Source of the DNA: Sphingomonadaceae bacterium OTU29LAMAA1
GTDB taxonomy: Bacteria > Pseudomonadota > Alphaproteobacteria > Sphingomonadales > Sphingomonadaceae
Length of the DNA stretch: 64,000 nucleotides
Assembly: GCA_024072375.1 (NCBI GenBank)
Contig: CP099617.1
Location: forward strand, 1,902,001 to 1,966,000
Direction of reading: 5' to 3'
This document shows positions 34,256 through 43,769 of this stretch, piece by piece (positions within the stretch are counted from its first letter, which is position 1; each line of letters opens with the position of its first letter). The notes beneath the pieces were generated by a model that was not told where the DNA came from, ran no database searches, and worked only from the letters and a program-made list of their open reading frames with translations. A program made the translations under genes and the position numbers.

Positions 34256-36385
34256 ATGACCGCCCTCTTCGCGCTGCTGGCCGCCACCACGGCTGCCCCT
34301 ATGGCAGCGATCCCGGTATCCGATCCCGTCGTGGAGCCGCAGCGCTCCGATGAGATTGTCGTTACCGGTCAACGGACCGAGGGGAGCGACGATTACGGCG
34401 TGCGGACGCAGCGGACCGCGACCCGCCTGCCGCTGAGCCAGCGCGAGACACCCCAGTCGGTCAGCGTCGTCACCCGCGCGCAGATCGATGATTTTCAGCT
34501 CAACGACGTCAACGCGCTGCTGGCGACCGTGCCCGGGGTCAACGTGCTCGCGGGCGAGACCGATCGCTTTTACTATTCCGCGCGCGGATTCGATATCCAG
34601 ACGTTCCAGATCGACGGCGTCGGCCTGCCCTTCTCGTTCGGCATCCAGACCGGGTCGATCGATACCGCGATGTACGACCGGATCGAGGTGGTGCGCGGTG
34701 CCCCCGGCCTGCTGTCGCCGACCGGCAATCCGTCGGCGGTCATCAACTTCATCCGCAAGCGCCCGTATCGCGAGCTCCGCACGTCGGCGAGCGCGCAATA
34801 CGGATCGTTCGACAATCTGCGCCTCGACGCCGACGTCAGCGTACCGCTGACCGCGGACGGCAGCGTCCGGGCGCGGGCGGTGGGTGCGTATCTCGACACC
34901 GACAGCCATCTCGATCGCTACGGCCTGCGTCGCTGGACCGGCTATGGCATCGTCGAGGCGGATCTGGGTGCTAACACCGTGATCAGCGCGGGCTACGGTC
35001 ATCAGGATCACAAAAGCCGTGGCGCGATGTGGGGCGCCAATCCGCTTTATTATACCGACGGGACGCGGATCGACCTCGACCGTTCCGCCAATTACGCGCC
35101 CGACTGGTCAAGCTGGGGTATCGTCGACCGGCAGATCTTCGGCGACGTGACGCACGATCTCGGGAACGGCTGGACCGCGAAGTTCACTGCATTGCGCAAG
35201 GCGACGGACGAGGACGACCGGCTGTTCTACGTCACCGGCAATCCCGATCGTACGACGGGACTGGGCATCGGCAGCTATCCTGGCGCGTTCAAGGGAGAGA
35301 CCCGCAACCTGACGCTCGATGGCTATGTCGGCGGCCCGGTGTCCGTCGGCGGCCGCGCGCACGACGTCATGTTCGGCGTGACCCGCGGTGCCGAGAAGTA
35401 TCTGCAATATTCCAGCTACGACAATGCCGCGATCGGCGTGTCGCTGCCGCTCGGCAGCTTCTTTCAGGGCAATTTTCCGGAGCCGACCTTCCCGACGCCT
35501 TATACCCTCAGCCTCGACACGCACACGCGACGCGAGACGGTTTACGGCCTCGTCCGCCTGAACCTCGCCGATCCGCTCAAGCTGATGCTGGGCGGCAACG
35601 CGACGCGGGCGCAGAGCGAGGGCGCATCCTACGGCACGCCGACCGATTACAACCGTTCCAAATTCCTGCCTTTCGTCGGCGCGACCTACGACCTGACGGC
35701 GAACGTCAGCGCCTATGCGAGCTTCACGACGATCTTCAATCCGCAGAGCCAGTTCGACGTGAACAACCGGCTGCTCGATCCGATCGAGGGCGACAATCTG
35801 GAAGCGGGGCTGAAGGGCGAATGGTTCGGCGGGCGTTTCAACGCCAGCGCCGCGGTGTTCCAGGCACGGCAGAAGAACACCGCCGAGGCCGCGGGCTTCG
35901 ACACGGCGCTGGGCCGCACCCTCTATCGCGGAGTCGACGCCAAGTCGCAGGGGATCGAGGTGGAGATCGCCGGACAGCCGGCGACCGGCATGCAGGTCAC
36001 CGGCGGTTTCACCGTGATGCGCGTGCGCGGCGAGAACGACCAGCCGGTCCGCACCTTCGTACCGCGCAACACCGGCCGCCTCAACGTCACCTATTCGCCG
36101 CCTGCCCTGCCGGCGGTGAAGGTCGGTACGTCGATCCAGTATCAGGGCAGCTTCTACCTCGAACCCGGCACGGTGTCGTCCACCACCGGTCAGGCCGTCC
36201 GCCTGACGCAGGGCGACGTCGCGGTGGTCGACCTGCTCGCCCGCTACGAACTGACCGACCATGTCGCGCTCAGCGCCAACCTGCGGAACGTCACCAATGC
36301 CAAGTACCTGACCGCGTTGACGTTCGATCAGGGCCAATATGCCGCGCCGCGGACGATCCTCGGCACCATCAGCGTGCGGTATTGA
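34256..36385 (+). CDS. TonB-dependent siderophore receptor
   Basis: 709 residues; AAGGAG lies about 11 bases before the ATG. Short signal peptide, TonB box-like DEIVVTGQR, plug domain typical of the FhuA/FhuE/FpvA group (TRLPLSQRETPQSVSVVTR, DVNALLATVPGVNV, YYSARGFDIQTFQIDGVG, IEVVRGAPGLLSPTGNPSAVINFIRKRP), then the barrel ending RTILGTISVRY. It imports a ferric siderophore, probably of hydroxamate or catechol type. A membrane protein and a PepSY reductase follow, the usual partners for reductive iron release. Confidence 0.9.
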   Translation: MTALFALLAATTAAPMAAIPVSDPVVEPQRSDEIVVTGQRTEGSDDYGVRTQRTATRLPLSQRETPQSVSVVTRAQIDDFQLNDVNALLATVPGVNVLAGETDRFYYSARGFDIQTFQIDGVGLPFSFGIQTGSIDTAMYDRIEVVRGAPGLLSPTGNPSAVINFIRKRPYRELRTSASAQYGSFDNLRLDADVSVPLTADGSVRARAVGAYLDTDSHLDRYGLRRWTGYGIVEADLGANTVISAGYGHQDHKSRGAMWGANPLYYTDGTRIDLDRSANYAPDWSSWGIVDRQIFGDVTHDLGNGWTAKFTALRKATDEDDRLFYVTGNPDRTTGLGIGSYPGAFKGETRNLTLDGYVGGPVSVGGRAHDVMFGVTRGAEKYLQYSSYDNAAIGVSLPLGSFFQGNFPEPTFPTPYTLSLDTHTRRETVYGLVRLNLADPLKLMLGGNATRAQSEGASYGTPTDYNRSKFLPFVGATYDLTANVSAYASFTTIFNPQSQFDVNNRLLDPIEGDNLEAGLKGEWFGGRFNASAAVFQARQKNTAEAAGFDTALGRTLYRGVDAKSQGIEVEIAGQPATGMQVTGGFTVMRVRGENDQPVRTFVPRNTGRLNVTYSPPALPAVKVGTSIQYQGSFYLEPGTVSSTTGQAVRLTQGDVAVVDLLARYELTDHVALSANLRNVTNAKYLTALTFDQGQYAAPRTILGTISVRY

Positions 36386-36392
36386 GGGCCTT

Positions 36393-36938
36393 GTGGTGAT
36401 TGCGGCAGCGCTGATCGCGATCGCGGTCGCCATCGGGCTTGTCCGGATCGGCTGGAACGGCCGGCAGCCCTTGGCGATCGCGGGCTGGACGCTCGCGACG
36501 ACGGCGCTGCTCGGACTGGCGTGGCGCGAGGGGGCCTGGGGTATCGCCGTCGGCACGGTGGCGGGGATCGCCACGGCACTCACGCTGGTACTGCATGCCG
36601 GCTGGATGTCGCCCGTGAGGGTCACGCGGCCCGCACGCGAGGCGCCCGCGATCACGCTGCCGCGACGCTGGAGCGATCTGGGCCGGCGCTGCGCGGTGTT
36701 CGTGCTGGTCGTGCCCGTCGCCTTCGCCGCGACGCAATGGCTGGCCTATGGCGCGCAGGCGATCGCGCGCCGTTCGGGAGCGGGGGACGCCGATGCGATC
36801 GTCCTGACGTTGTTCCTGCAACCGATATTATGGGGTATCGTCATGTCCTGGCAGATGACGCGGTCTGGCCTTGCGCAGATGGTCGTGCCGCCGGCGGGCG
36901 CCGCATTGATCGGCACCGTGTTGTGGTCCGCGTCGTGA
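36393..36938 (+). CDS. Membrane protein of the siderophore-receptor operon
   Basis: 181 residues if the GTG at 36393 is used (GTG at 36396 is equally possible), 7 bases after the receptor stop. Five hydrophobic segments are seen (starts near residues 1, 25, 45, 95 and 135). The layout resembles the small DUF3649/DUF3325-type proteins found between siderophore receptors and PepSY proteins. No catalytic motif is visible. It is coupled to the next gene by a GTGA overlap. Confidence 0.65.
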   Translation: MVIAAALIAIAVAIGLVRIGWNGRQPLAIAGWTLATTALLGLAWREGAWGIAVGTVAGIATALTLVLHAGWMSPVRVTRPAREAPAITLPRRWSDLGRRCAVFVLVVPVAFAATQWLAYGAQAIARRSGAGDADAIVLTLFLQPILWGIVMSWQMTRSGLAQMVVPPAGAALIGTVLWSAS

Positions 36939-38422
36939 GCCGGGCCACCATGCCCGAGGCGACGCTCGTCCGGCGCGCGCTCGGCGGCCATGCCGCGATC
37001 GGCCTGCTCGTCTCCGCCCTGCTGTACGTCATCGCGTTGACCGGATCGATCATCGTCGTCCACGATCGCTGGCAGCGCTGGGAACAGCCGGACATCGCGG
37101 AGACCGCGATCCTGTCGCCGCAGGCAGCACAGACGGCGATGCTGTCGGGACTGGCGCAGGATCGCGGCAAGCCGCGCACGACGCACCTGTATATCCGCAT
37201 GCCGACGGGCGACCTGCCCCGCGCCGTCGTCACCACGGATCACAGCGCATGGTATGTCGACGGCGAGGGCCGCGTCGTCGGGAAGGAAGCGCATGCCTGG
37301 ACCGAATTCGTCATCGGGCTGCACGAATATCTGCACCTGCCCGCGACCTGGGGGCTGATCCTCGTCGGCGGCCTCGGTGTCGCGCTCGCCGCACTGGCCG
37401 TCACCGGCGTGCTGGCGCATCCCCGCATCGTCCGCGATGCGTTCCGGCTGCGCACCCGCCACGATGGCCAGATCGCGCACGCCGACTGGCACAACCGGCT
37501 GGGCGTCTGGACGCTGCCGTTCGTGCTGGCGGTCACGATGACCGGCGCGTTCATCGGCCTCGGCAGCGTCGGCATCAGCGTCCTCGCACGCGGCTACACC
37601 GGCGGCGCGCTCGAAAAGGTCTATGCACCGGTCTTCGGCAACGAACCCGCGCCCGATGCCGCCGCCGCGCCGCTGCCGGATATCGCGACCGCCCTTGCGA
37701 CGCTGCGCGCGCGCGTACCCGACGCGATCCCGACCTATGTCATCGTTCACGACCCCGGCACGCGCGGCCAGCATGTGCAGGTCATCGCCGAACACCCCCG
37801 CCGCCTGATCTACGGCGAAACCTATGCGTTCGATTCCCGTGGCGGCTGGCGCGGCCCCGTCGGCCTCGCCGATGGCGCGATCGGACAACAGGCTGCCGCG
37901 TCCGCCTATAACCTCCACTTCGGCAATTACGGCGGGCTGCCGGTCGAGCTCGCCTATATCGGACTCGGGCTCGCACTGTGCGTCGTCACCGCCACCGGCA
38001 CGTCGCTGTGGTTGCAGAAACGCCGTCGTCGCGGACACGGCGGACACCGCCTGACGGCATGCTGGAACGCGGTCATCTGGGGTACGCCGGCCACGATCGT
38101 CGCCATGCTCTGGCTACGTGCGCTGGCCGGCCCGGAGGCACCGCTCGCCAGCGGCTTCTGGGCATTGCTGGCCGCGGGGATCGCACTTGCCGCCGTGTGG
38201 CCGCACCGGGCGACGGGTATCCGCCTTCGCACCCTGTTGGCGATCATGCTGGGCGTCACCGGCCTGCTTCATGTGATCGTCCTGCGTCCTGCATCCCCCG
38301 ATGTGCTGGCGATCGATGTCGTGATTGCCGGCATCGCGGCGCTGCTCCTGATCCTCGATCACCGACCTGTTCGCGGCATTACCCCGATGGCAAACGGAAG
38401 GATCACACCCGAAGTCATCTGA
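36935..38422 (+). CDS. PepSY-associated membrane protein (siderophore-iron reductase type)
   Basis: 495 residues from the overlapping GTG at 36935; an ATG at 36950 is an alternative. First helix HAAIGLLVSALLYVIALTGSI, a PepSY-like periplasmic region (LHEYLHLPATWGLILVGGLG, DWHNRLGVWTLPFVLAVTMTG), LHFGNYGGLPVELAYIGLGL and further C-terminal helices. The histidines in membrane segments fit haem binding. Such proteins reduce ferric siderophores in the periplasm. Operon position behind a siderophore receptor supports this. Confidence 0.85.
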   Translation: MSRATMPEATLVRRALGGHAAIGLLVSALLYVIALTGSIIVVHDRWQRWEQPDIAETAILSPQAAQTAMLSGLAQDRGKPRTTHLYIRMPTGDLPRAVVTTDHSAWYVDGEGRVVGKEAHAWTEFVIGLHEYLHLPATWGLILVGGLGVALAALAVTGVLAHPRIVRDAFRLRTRHDGQIAHADWHNRLGVWTLPFVLAVTMTGAFIGLGSVGISVLARGYTGGALEKVYAPVFGNEPAPDAAAAPLPDIATALATLRARVPDAIPTYVIVHDPGTRGQHVQVIAEHPRRLIYGETYAFDSRGGWRGPVGLADGAIGQQAAASAYNLHFGNYGGLPVELAYIGLGLALCVVTATGTSLWLQKRRRRGHGGHRLTACWNAVIWGTPATIVAMLWLRALAGPEAPLASGFWALLAAGIALAAVWPHRATGIRLRTLLAIMLGVTGLLHVIVLRPASPDVLAIDVVIAGIAALLLILDHRPVRGITPMANGRITPEVI

Positions 38423-38612
38423 AATCTGCATTCGCGCCGATCAATACAGATCGCAACGCACACAAACACTTCGGAGCGGAGAAAAGGGCCGGTTCAAGGC
38501 ACATTTCCCAAAAAACGACGTCATCATTGCCTGAATTCATTGCTTCCACCCGTCGCAGGGTTGACGCGATGGATCGCGGGCGTACGGCTGTCATCGGTCA
38601 AAGGAGCAAACG

Positions 38613-39116
38613 ATGACTGATGAAACGTCCGATCTGAATGCTGTCGAACTAGCAACCGAATTGACGATTGCTTGGCTCGGCAACCCGAATACCCGTACGT
38701 CCGCCGATGAGGTTCCGGCCTTTCTCGGCAAGATGCACGACACGGTGTCCGCACTGCTTGGCGCGACCGGTACGATTACCGAAGCCCAGCCGGCCACCGA
38801 GTATACGCCTGCGGTGTCGGCGCGTAAGTCGCTGGCTTCGAAGGATCACATCATCTCGATGATCGACGGCAAGCCGTACAAGACCTTGCGCCGCCATCTG
38901 GCGACTCATGGCATGACGCCTGCGGAGTATCGCGAACGTTATGGCCTGAAGCCGGATTACCCGATGGTCGCCGAAAACTATTCGGAAAGCCGTCGTGCGA
39001 TGGCCAAGAAGATCGGTCTGGGTCGCAAGCCCGGCGCACGCAAGGGTGATGGCGGCGGCGCTGCCGCGGCTCAGGCCCGTCGCGGCCGCAAGCCGGCGGA
39101 CACCGCCGAGGATTGA
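38613..39116 (+). CDS. Ros/MucR-family transcriptional regulator lacking cysteines
   Basis: 167 residues; AAAGGAG precedes the ATG. The C-terminal core is a MucR/Ros domain (GKPYKTLRRHLATHGMTP, AEYRERYGLKPDYPMVAENY, RRAMAKKIGLGRKPG). The usual first zinc-ligand Cys is Ser82 (ISMIDGK) and the second position is Asp85, while His95 and His99 remain. Zinc-free Ros relatives are known in Mesorhizobium and still bind DNA. MucR proteins bind AT-rich promoters and control exopolysaccharide and motility genes. The neighbouring flagellar locus is a plausible target. Confidence 0.88.
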   Translation: MTDETSDLNAVELATELTIAWLGNPNTRTSADEVPAFLGKMHDTVSALLGATGTITEAQPATEYTPAVSARKSLASKDHIISMIDGKPYKTLRRHLATHGMTPAEYRERYGLKPDYPMVAENYSESRRAMAKKIGLGRKPGARKGDGGGAAAAQARRGRKPADTAED

Positions 39117-39167
39117 TGCCGGACGCATGACGGTCCACCGCCCCCACGGGTGACCGGTACGGTAACG

Positions 39168-39205
39168 AAAAACGCGCGGTCGAGCCTGTCTCGATCGCGC
39201 GTTTT
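39168..39205. terminator. Bidirectional Rho-independent terminator between mucR-like gene and motB
   Basis: The stem ACGCGCGGTCGAG / CTCGATCGCGCGT (one G-T type mismatch) is flanked by AAAA on the left and TTTT on the right, so it can stop both convergent transcripts. Confidence 0.8.
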
Positions 39206-39224
39206 CGTGACCGTCACGTGGGCA

Positions 39225-40130
39225 TCACTCCCCGAACGTGCCCTTGCGATACAGTAGCGTGATCGCGACCCGCCGGTTGCGCGGGTCGCCCGGCGCATCG
39301 GTGATGATCGGTTCGCGGTCCGCCACGCCCTCGATCCGTTCGTATCGCGTTTCGGGGACTCCGCCCAGCGCCAGCCGCCGGCGTGTCGCCTCGGCCCGCC
39401 CGGACGACAGCATCCAGTTGTTCATCGCGCGCGGATCGCCATAGGGCACGCTGTCGGTATGGCCGCGGATCATGATCGTGTTCGGCGTGCCGGTGATGGT
39501 GCTCGCGATCATGCCGATCAGCTCGGATGCCTTGGGATCGAGCGCGGTCGTCCCGAGCCCGAACATCGAATAATCGGCGGAATCGACCAGATCGATGCGC
39601 AGGCCGTCCTCGGTGGGTACGAAGCGGATGTGGCTGGCGAGCTTGGCCAGCCGCGACGACCCCTTGATCTTCTTTTCCAGTTCGTCCTTGATCGCCTGGA
39701 ACGCCTGCCGGTCCAGTTGCACCGCGACCGGATTGCGCAGCGACCCCTTGTCGCCCGTGCCGCTTTTCTGCCCACCCGACTGGTTCATCGGAATACCGAT
39801 CGAGGCGATTGGCGCGGACGCCGCTTTCGGACCGAGCTTGTTGTTGCTGAGGATCGATTCACCGCCCAGCACGCCGTTGCCACCCAGACCGGTGACCTTC
39901 TTGTCGAGCAAGGTCGGCGCGAAATAGTCGGCGATGCCCTTGCGCTGTTTCTCGGTGGTCGCACCCAGCAGCCACAGCAGCAGGAAGAACGCCATCATCG
40001 CGGTCACGAAATCGGCATAGGCGACCTTCCACGCGCCGCCGTGATGGCCGCCGTGGCCGCCATCGATGATCTTCTTGACGATGACGATCTTGGGCGGCTG
40101 GTTGTTGCCGTGGGGAGCGGCTCTGGCCAC
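39225..40130 (-). CDS. motB: Flagellar motor stator protein MotB
   Basis: 301 residues from a GTG. A cytoplasmic His/Gly-rich N-terminus (IIDGGHGGHHGG) precedes the single membrane helix with the proton-carrying Asp40 (WKVAYADFVTAMMAFFLLLW). A plug/linker and the OmpA-like peptidoglycan-binding domain (TIMIRGHTDSVPYGD, NNWMLSSGRAEATRRRL, NRRVAITLLY) follow. It anchors the MotA4-5MotB2 stator to the wall. It begins one base after the motA stop. Confidence 0.95.
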   Translation of the reverse strand: MARAAPHGNNQPPKIVIVKKIIDGGHGGHHGGAWKVAYADFVTAMMAFFLLLWLLGATTEKQRKGIADYFAPTLLDKKVTGLGGNGVLGGESILSNNKLGPKAASAPIASIGIPMNQSGGQKSGTGDKGSLRNPVAVQLDRQAFQAIKDELEKKIKGSSRLAKLASHIRFVPTEDGLRIDLVDSADYSMFGLGTTALDPKASELIGMIASTITGTPNTIMIRGHTDSVPYGDPRAMNNWMLSSGRAEATRRRLALGGVPETRYERIEGVADREPIITDAPGDPRNRRVAITLLYRKGTFGE

Positions 40131-40131
40131 G

Positions 40132-40995
40132 TTACTTGCCCCTCAGCCCGTCGAACACCTCGGCGAAGCCGGGCTGGTTCTTGTGCGCGATGCCGGACCG
40201 CGCCGCCTCGATCACCAGCGGCTGCGGATGGCCGTGCAGCGAGGCGATGATGATCTGCTTGACGACATCGTAGATCGCGCCGTCGGCATCGATCACCTGC
40301 TTCAGGCGGCCGGCGAGCGGCGAGACGACGCCATAGGCCAGCAGCACGCCCATGAACGTGCCGACCAGGGCCGACCCGATCATGCCGCCCAGCACCGACG
40401 GTGGTTTGTCGATCGAGCCCATCGTCTTCACGATGCCGAGCACCGCGGCGACGATGCCAAGTGCAGGGAGCGAATCGGCCAGGCTGGTGAGCGTGGTGTG
40501 CGGCCCCTCGACCTCGTGATGATGCGTCTTGATCGAATGATCCATCACCTCCTCGACCGCGTGCACGTCGAGCGTGCCGGACGAGACGACGACGAGCCGC
40601 AGCGTATCGGCGATCAGATTGACGAGCGTATGATCGGCCAGCAGGCGGGGATATTCGGCGAAGACGGCGGAGGACTTGGGGTCCTCGACATGCGGCTCCA
40701 GCGCGATCGGGCCATCCATGCGCAGCATCTTCATCAGCTTGCTGACGAGGAAGATGACATCGAGATAGTCCTGCTTCTTGTACTTCGGCCCCTTGAACAC
40801 CTTGGCGAGGCCGCCGCCCATCGCCTTCAGCTCGGTGGCCGAATTGCCGATGATCAGCGCACCGGCAGCCGCGCCGCCGATGATCAGCATCTCGTGCGGG
40901 ATGGCGTGCATCACCGGGCCGAGCGCGCCGCCGGTGATGGCGAAACCGCCGAACACCATGGCGATCAGGACGACGATACCGATTGCAGGAAACAC
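40132..40995 (-). CDS. motA: Flagellar motor stator protein MotA
   Basis: 287 residues from a GTG. Four membrane helices (about 5-22, 32-50, 170-192, 203-225) and the cytoplasmic loop with MDGPIALEPHVEDP typical of MotA. PALGIVAAVLGIVKTMG and GSALVGTFMGVLLAYGVVSPLA are the pore helices. It forms the proton channel with MotB and pushes on FliG. First gene of the motA-motB pair; 200 bp separate it from flgL. Confidence 0.95.
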   Translation of the reverse strand: MFPAIGIVVLIAMVFGGFAITGGALGPVMHAIPHEMLIIGGAAAGALIIGNSATELKAMGGGLAKVFKGPKYKKQDYLDVIFLVSKLMKMLRMDGPIALEPHVEDPKSSAVFAEYPRLLADHTLVNLIADTLRLVVVSSGTLDVHAVEEVMDHSIKTHHHEVEGPHTTLTSLADSLPALGIVAAVLGIVKTMGSIDKPPSVLGGMIGSALVGTFMGVLLAYGVVSPLAGRLKQVIDADGAIYDVVKQIIIASLHGHPQPLVIEAARSGIAHKNQPGFAEVFDGLRGK

Positions 40996-41198
40996 TGTGG
41001 GATACCCCCGTTTGCGCCGGCCACCCCGGCCATTCGATCACACCGGATTAACCGGATTTCCTAGACAAGTGGTTACCAAGCGCGCGGGTTTGTCGAAGTT
41101 GTCGCATCGATACGTCGCGCTCACGGACGCGGCGATGCGATCCGGGGCGCCGCGTGGCACTCCGGATCGCTGCAGTGCGCCGACGACGATGACGAATG

Positions 41199-42101
41199 TT
41201 ATTTGAGGTAGTCGAACAGCGACAGGCTCGACAGCTTGCTGAAGCTCGCTTGCGAGGCCGACAGCGCGGTCATCATCTGCTGCAGCTGCACCACCGCCTC
41301 GGTGATATCGACCTGCTCCAGCTTGCCGCGCAGTTCGGCGCGGTCGGTGTTCGCCGTGGTCAGCAATTGCTGTTGCAGATCCACTCGCGCGCCGCGCGCA
41401 CCGACCGATGCCTGCACGTCGGAGACCTTGTCGGTCGCCTTGCCGAGCGCGTCGAGCGAGCTGGCCGTGACGGCGGATACGTCGCCGCCCGTGGACAGCG
41501 CCTCGGCGAGCCGGCTCAGCATCGCCAGCGTGTTGTCGTTGCCGCCGATGTCGAAGATGCGCCCGGCGTTTTCGGTCGCCTGGACCGACTGGCCTTCCGA
41601 GATCGGGACTTCGGATACGGCCGGCGTCGCGGCTGCGAAGGTGAAGGTGCCGTTGCCGTTGTCGGTGACGGCCTTGCCGCCGCTCGCCGTGCCGAACAGC
41701 GGCTGACCGCGGACGTTCTTGGTGTTGGCGAGGCTGACCAGAGATTCGACGATCGACTTCAATTCGGTGCCGATGACCTTGCGTGAGGTGTCGGTCTGCG
41801 TCCCGGTCGCGGCCTGCGTCGCCAGCTCGGTCGCGCGGGTCAATTGCGTGCCGATCTGCTTCAGGACGCTGCTGGCCTGATCGAGCAGCGATTCGGCCAG
41901 CGTCATGTTGGCGCCATAGACCACCGCATCTGAATCGCGACGGTCGAGCTCGGCGATCTGTTGCGACGCGGCGGGATCGTCGGATGGCTTCAGGATCTTC
42001 TTGCCGGTCGAGATCTGCGTCATCAGTTCGGACGCGCGGTCGTTCATCTTCGACATGCGCGATGACGCGTTGCTGTAGAACAGGCTGGTGGAGATCTGCA
42101 T
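41199..42101 (-). CDS. flgL: Flagellar hook-filament junction protein FlgL
   Basis: 300 residues; flagellin-type N-terminal helix (MQISTSLFYSNASSRMSKMN, LMTQISTGKKILKPSDDP) and C-terminal helix (ELRGKLEQVDITEAVVQLQQ). It caps the hook-filament junction with FlgK, and is exported by the flagellar type III apparatus without a cleaved signal. Last gene of the flgB-L series, seven bases after flgK. Confidence 0.93.
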   Translation of the reverse strand: MQISTSLFYSNASSRMSKMNDRASELMTQISTGKKILKPSDDPAASQQIAELDRRDSDAVVYGANMTLAESLLDQASSVLKQIGTQLTRATELATQAATGTQTDTSRKVIGTELKSIVESLVSLANTKNVRGQPLFGTASGGKAVTDNGNGTFTFAAATPAVSEVPISEGQSVQATENAGRIFDIGGNDNTLAMLSRLAEALSTGGDVSAVTASSLDALGKATDKVSDVQASVGARGARVDLQQQLLTTANTDRAELRGKLEQVDITEAVVQLQQMMTALSASQASFSKLSSLSLFDYLK

Positions 42102-42108
42102 GACGCGC

Positions 42109-43452
42109 CTACCGGATGTCGAGGATGGTCTGCATGGTCTCGCGCGCGATCTGGATCACCCGGCTGGACGCTGCATAGGCCTGTTGAAAGCGGATCAGAT
42201 CCACCGCTTCGGAATCGAGATTGACGCCCGTCGCGGCGGACAAGGCGGTCGCCGCCCCGTCGCGGATCGCGGTCTGGGCGTCGGCGATCGTGTTCTTCTG
42301 CTTGTACGCCGTGGCATTGCCGATCAGCAGCGTGGTCAGCGACGTTTCATAACCCTTGCTGGTACGTATCGTTTCCAGCGCACCAAGGTTGGACGCATCG
42401 CGCACGCCGCCGCCACGGCCCGCAGCGATCTGGCTTCCGGCGGTGAACAGCGATGACACGGAAATATCGGTGGGGGAGTCGCCGACCGAGAACATCGCGA
42501 TACCGGTCGCTCCGGTCTGGTCCTTGCCCGCCGTCTGATTGCCGTTGATCCCCACGACGAATTCGCCGGCGATCGCATTCAATTCCTGGCGGATCGCATC
42601 GACGCGCTCGGCCCCGTCCATGATGCCGGCCAGCGTCCCGCCGTTCGGCGTGATCTGCGTGGTGGTGTTGCGCAGGGTGACGGAAAAGGCGACCTTACCG
42701 TTGTCATCGCGGGCATAGGACACGGTCCCGGTCATCGCACCCGCGACGAAGGCCGGACCCGACGATCCACCGATGCTGACGCTTGCGCGACCGATCGAAT
42801 CCATCTTGGTATCGATGTCGACGAGTTCGCTCATCTGCGACAGGATCGTATCGCGCTGGTCCATCAGCTGCGCCGCGGCGGTACTGCCCGGTTGCGAGCG
42901 GCTGATCCCTTCGTTGATCTTGGTCAGCGAACCGGCGAGCGAGGTCAGGCTCTGCGCCGCCTGATTGCCCGCGGTATCGAGATCGGCATCGACCTGATCG
43001 AACGCCTGTCCGGTCGCCTTGAAGGCGATCGCCGCCGAAGATGCGGCGCTGAGCATACCGGTGCGCAAGGCCGTCGAATCGGGTTCGGCCGCCAGTGCCT
43101 GTGCGGAACCGAAGAACGACGTCACACGCGTGGTGAGCTGGTTGCCGGTAAGCGCGCCCTGAATGCGGTCGAGCCATTCCGCGCCCTTGGTGGTGCGGGT
43201 CAGATCGCTGGTCGTCGCGCGCAATGCGGTCGCGGAATAGGCATCGGTCGAGCGGTTGACGCCCGACAGGTACACGCCGTTGCCGGCGCCGTAGCCGTTG
43301 ATCGATCCGCTGCCACCGGCGACCTCGTTCAGCGTCACAGCACGGCGCGCGTAGCCGACCGTGCTCACGTTGGCGATGTTCTCGCCCACGGTCGCTAGCG
43401 CGGTCTGGTACGCGCGGACGCCTGACGCGCCGATCGACAGCATGTCGCTCAT
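42109..43452 (-). CDS. flgK: Flagellar hook-associated protein FlgK
   Basis: 447 residues. N-terminal rod/hook signature (LSIGASGVRAYQTALATVGENIANVSTVGYARR) and C-terminal SEAVDLIRFQQAYAASSRVIQIARE-type helix. It connects hook and filament together with FlgL. The ATG overlaps the flgJ stop (ATGA). Confidence 0.95.
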   Translation of the reverse strand: MSDMLSIGASGVRAYQTALATVGENIANVSTVGYARRAVTLNEVAGGSGSINGYGAGNGVYLSGVNRSTDAYSATALRATTSDLTRTTKGAEWLDRIQGALTGNQLTTRVTSFFGSAQALAAEPDSTALRTGMLSAASSAAIAFKATGQAFDQVDADLDTAGNQAAQSLTSLAGSLTKINEGISRSQPGSTAAAQLMDQRDTILSQMSELVDIDTKMDSIGRASVSIGGSSGPAFVAGAMTGTVSYARDDNGKVAFSVTLRNTTTQITPNGGTLAGIMDGAERVDAIRQELNAIAGEFVVGINGNQTAGKDQTGATGIAMFSVGDSPTDISVSSLFTAGSQIAAGRGGGVRDASNLGALETIRTSKGYETSLTTLLIGNATAYKQKNTIADAQTAIRDGAATALSAATGVNLDSEAVDLIRFQQAYAASSRVIQIARETMQTILDIR

Positions 43453-43769
43453 TTGGGCGGGTCTGCCGTAGAGTCGTTAAGATCGGATTGCGACTTGGCC
43501 AGAAAGTCGGTCATCGCCTTGCCGATGCCGAGCGGCGTCGTCTCCGACATCGCCTGCGCGACGCGGGCATCCTGCATTTCGGTGAAGGTATCGAGCGCCT
43601 TCGAATCGAAAAGGGGGTCGGCGAGCTTCGCCTGCCGCATGCTCTTCAGCATCATGCCGGTGAACACCGCCTCGAATTGCTGGCCGGCTTTTTTAAGGTT
43701 GTCGGCGCTCTTGAGGCGCGACGTATCGGTCGAGATGCCACCGACGTTCGAGACCGGCGCGATACTCAC
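43449..43769 (-). CDS. flgJ: Rod-binding protein FlgJ, N-terminal domain only
   Basis: 106 residues covering only the rod-cap domain (KKAGQQFEAVFTGMMLKSMR, DTFTEMQDARVAQAMSE). The C-terminal muramidase domain of enterobacterial FlgJ is absent. A separate lytic transglycosylase is encoded at 52965, in the same flagellar locus. This split is common in alphaproteobacteria. Overlaps flgI and flgK by four bases each. Confidence 0.9.
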   Translation of the reverse strand: MSIAPVSNVGGISTDTSRLKSADNLKKAGQQFEAVFTGMMLKSMRQAKLADPLFDSKALDTFTEMQDARVAQAMSETTPLGIGKAMTDFLAKSQSDLNDSTADPPK

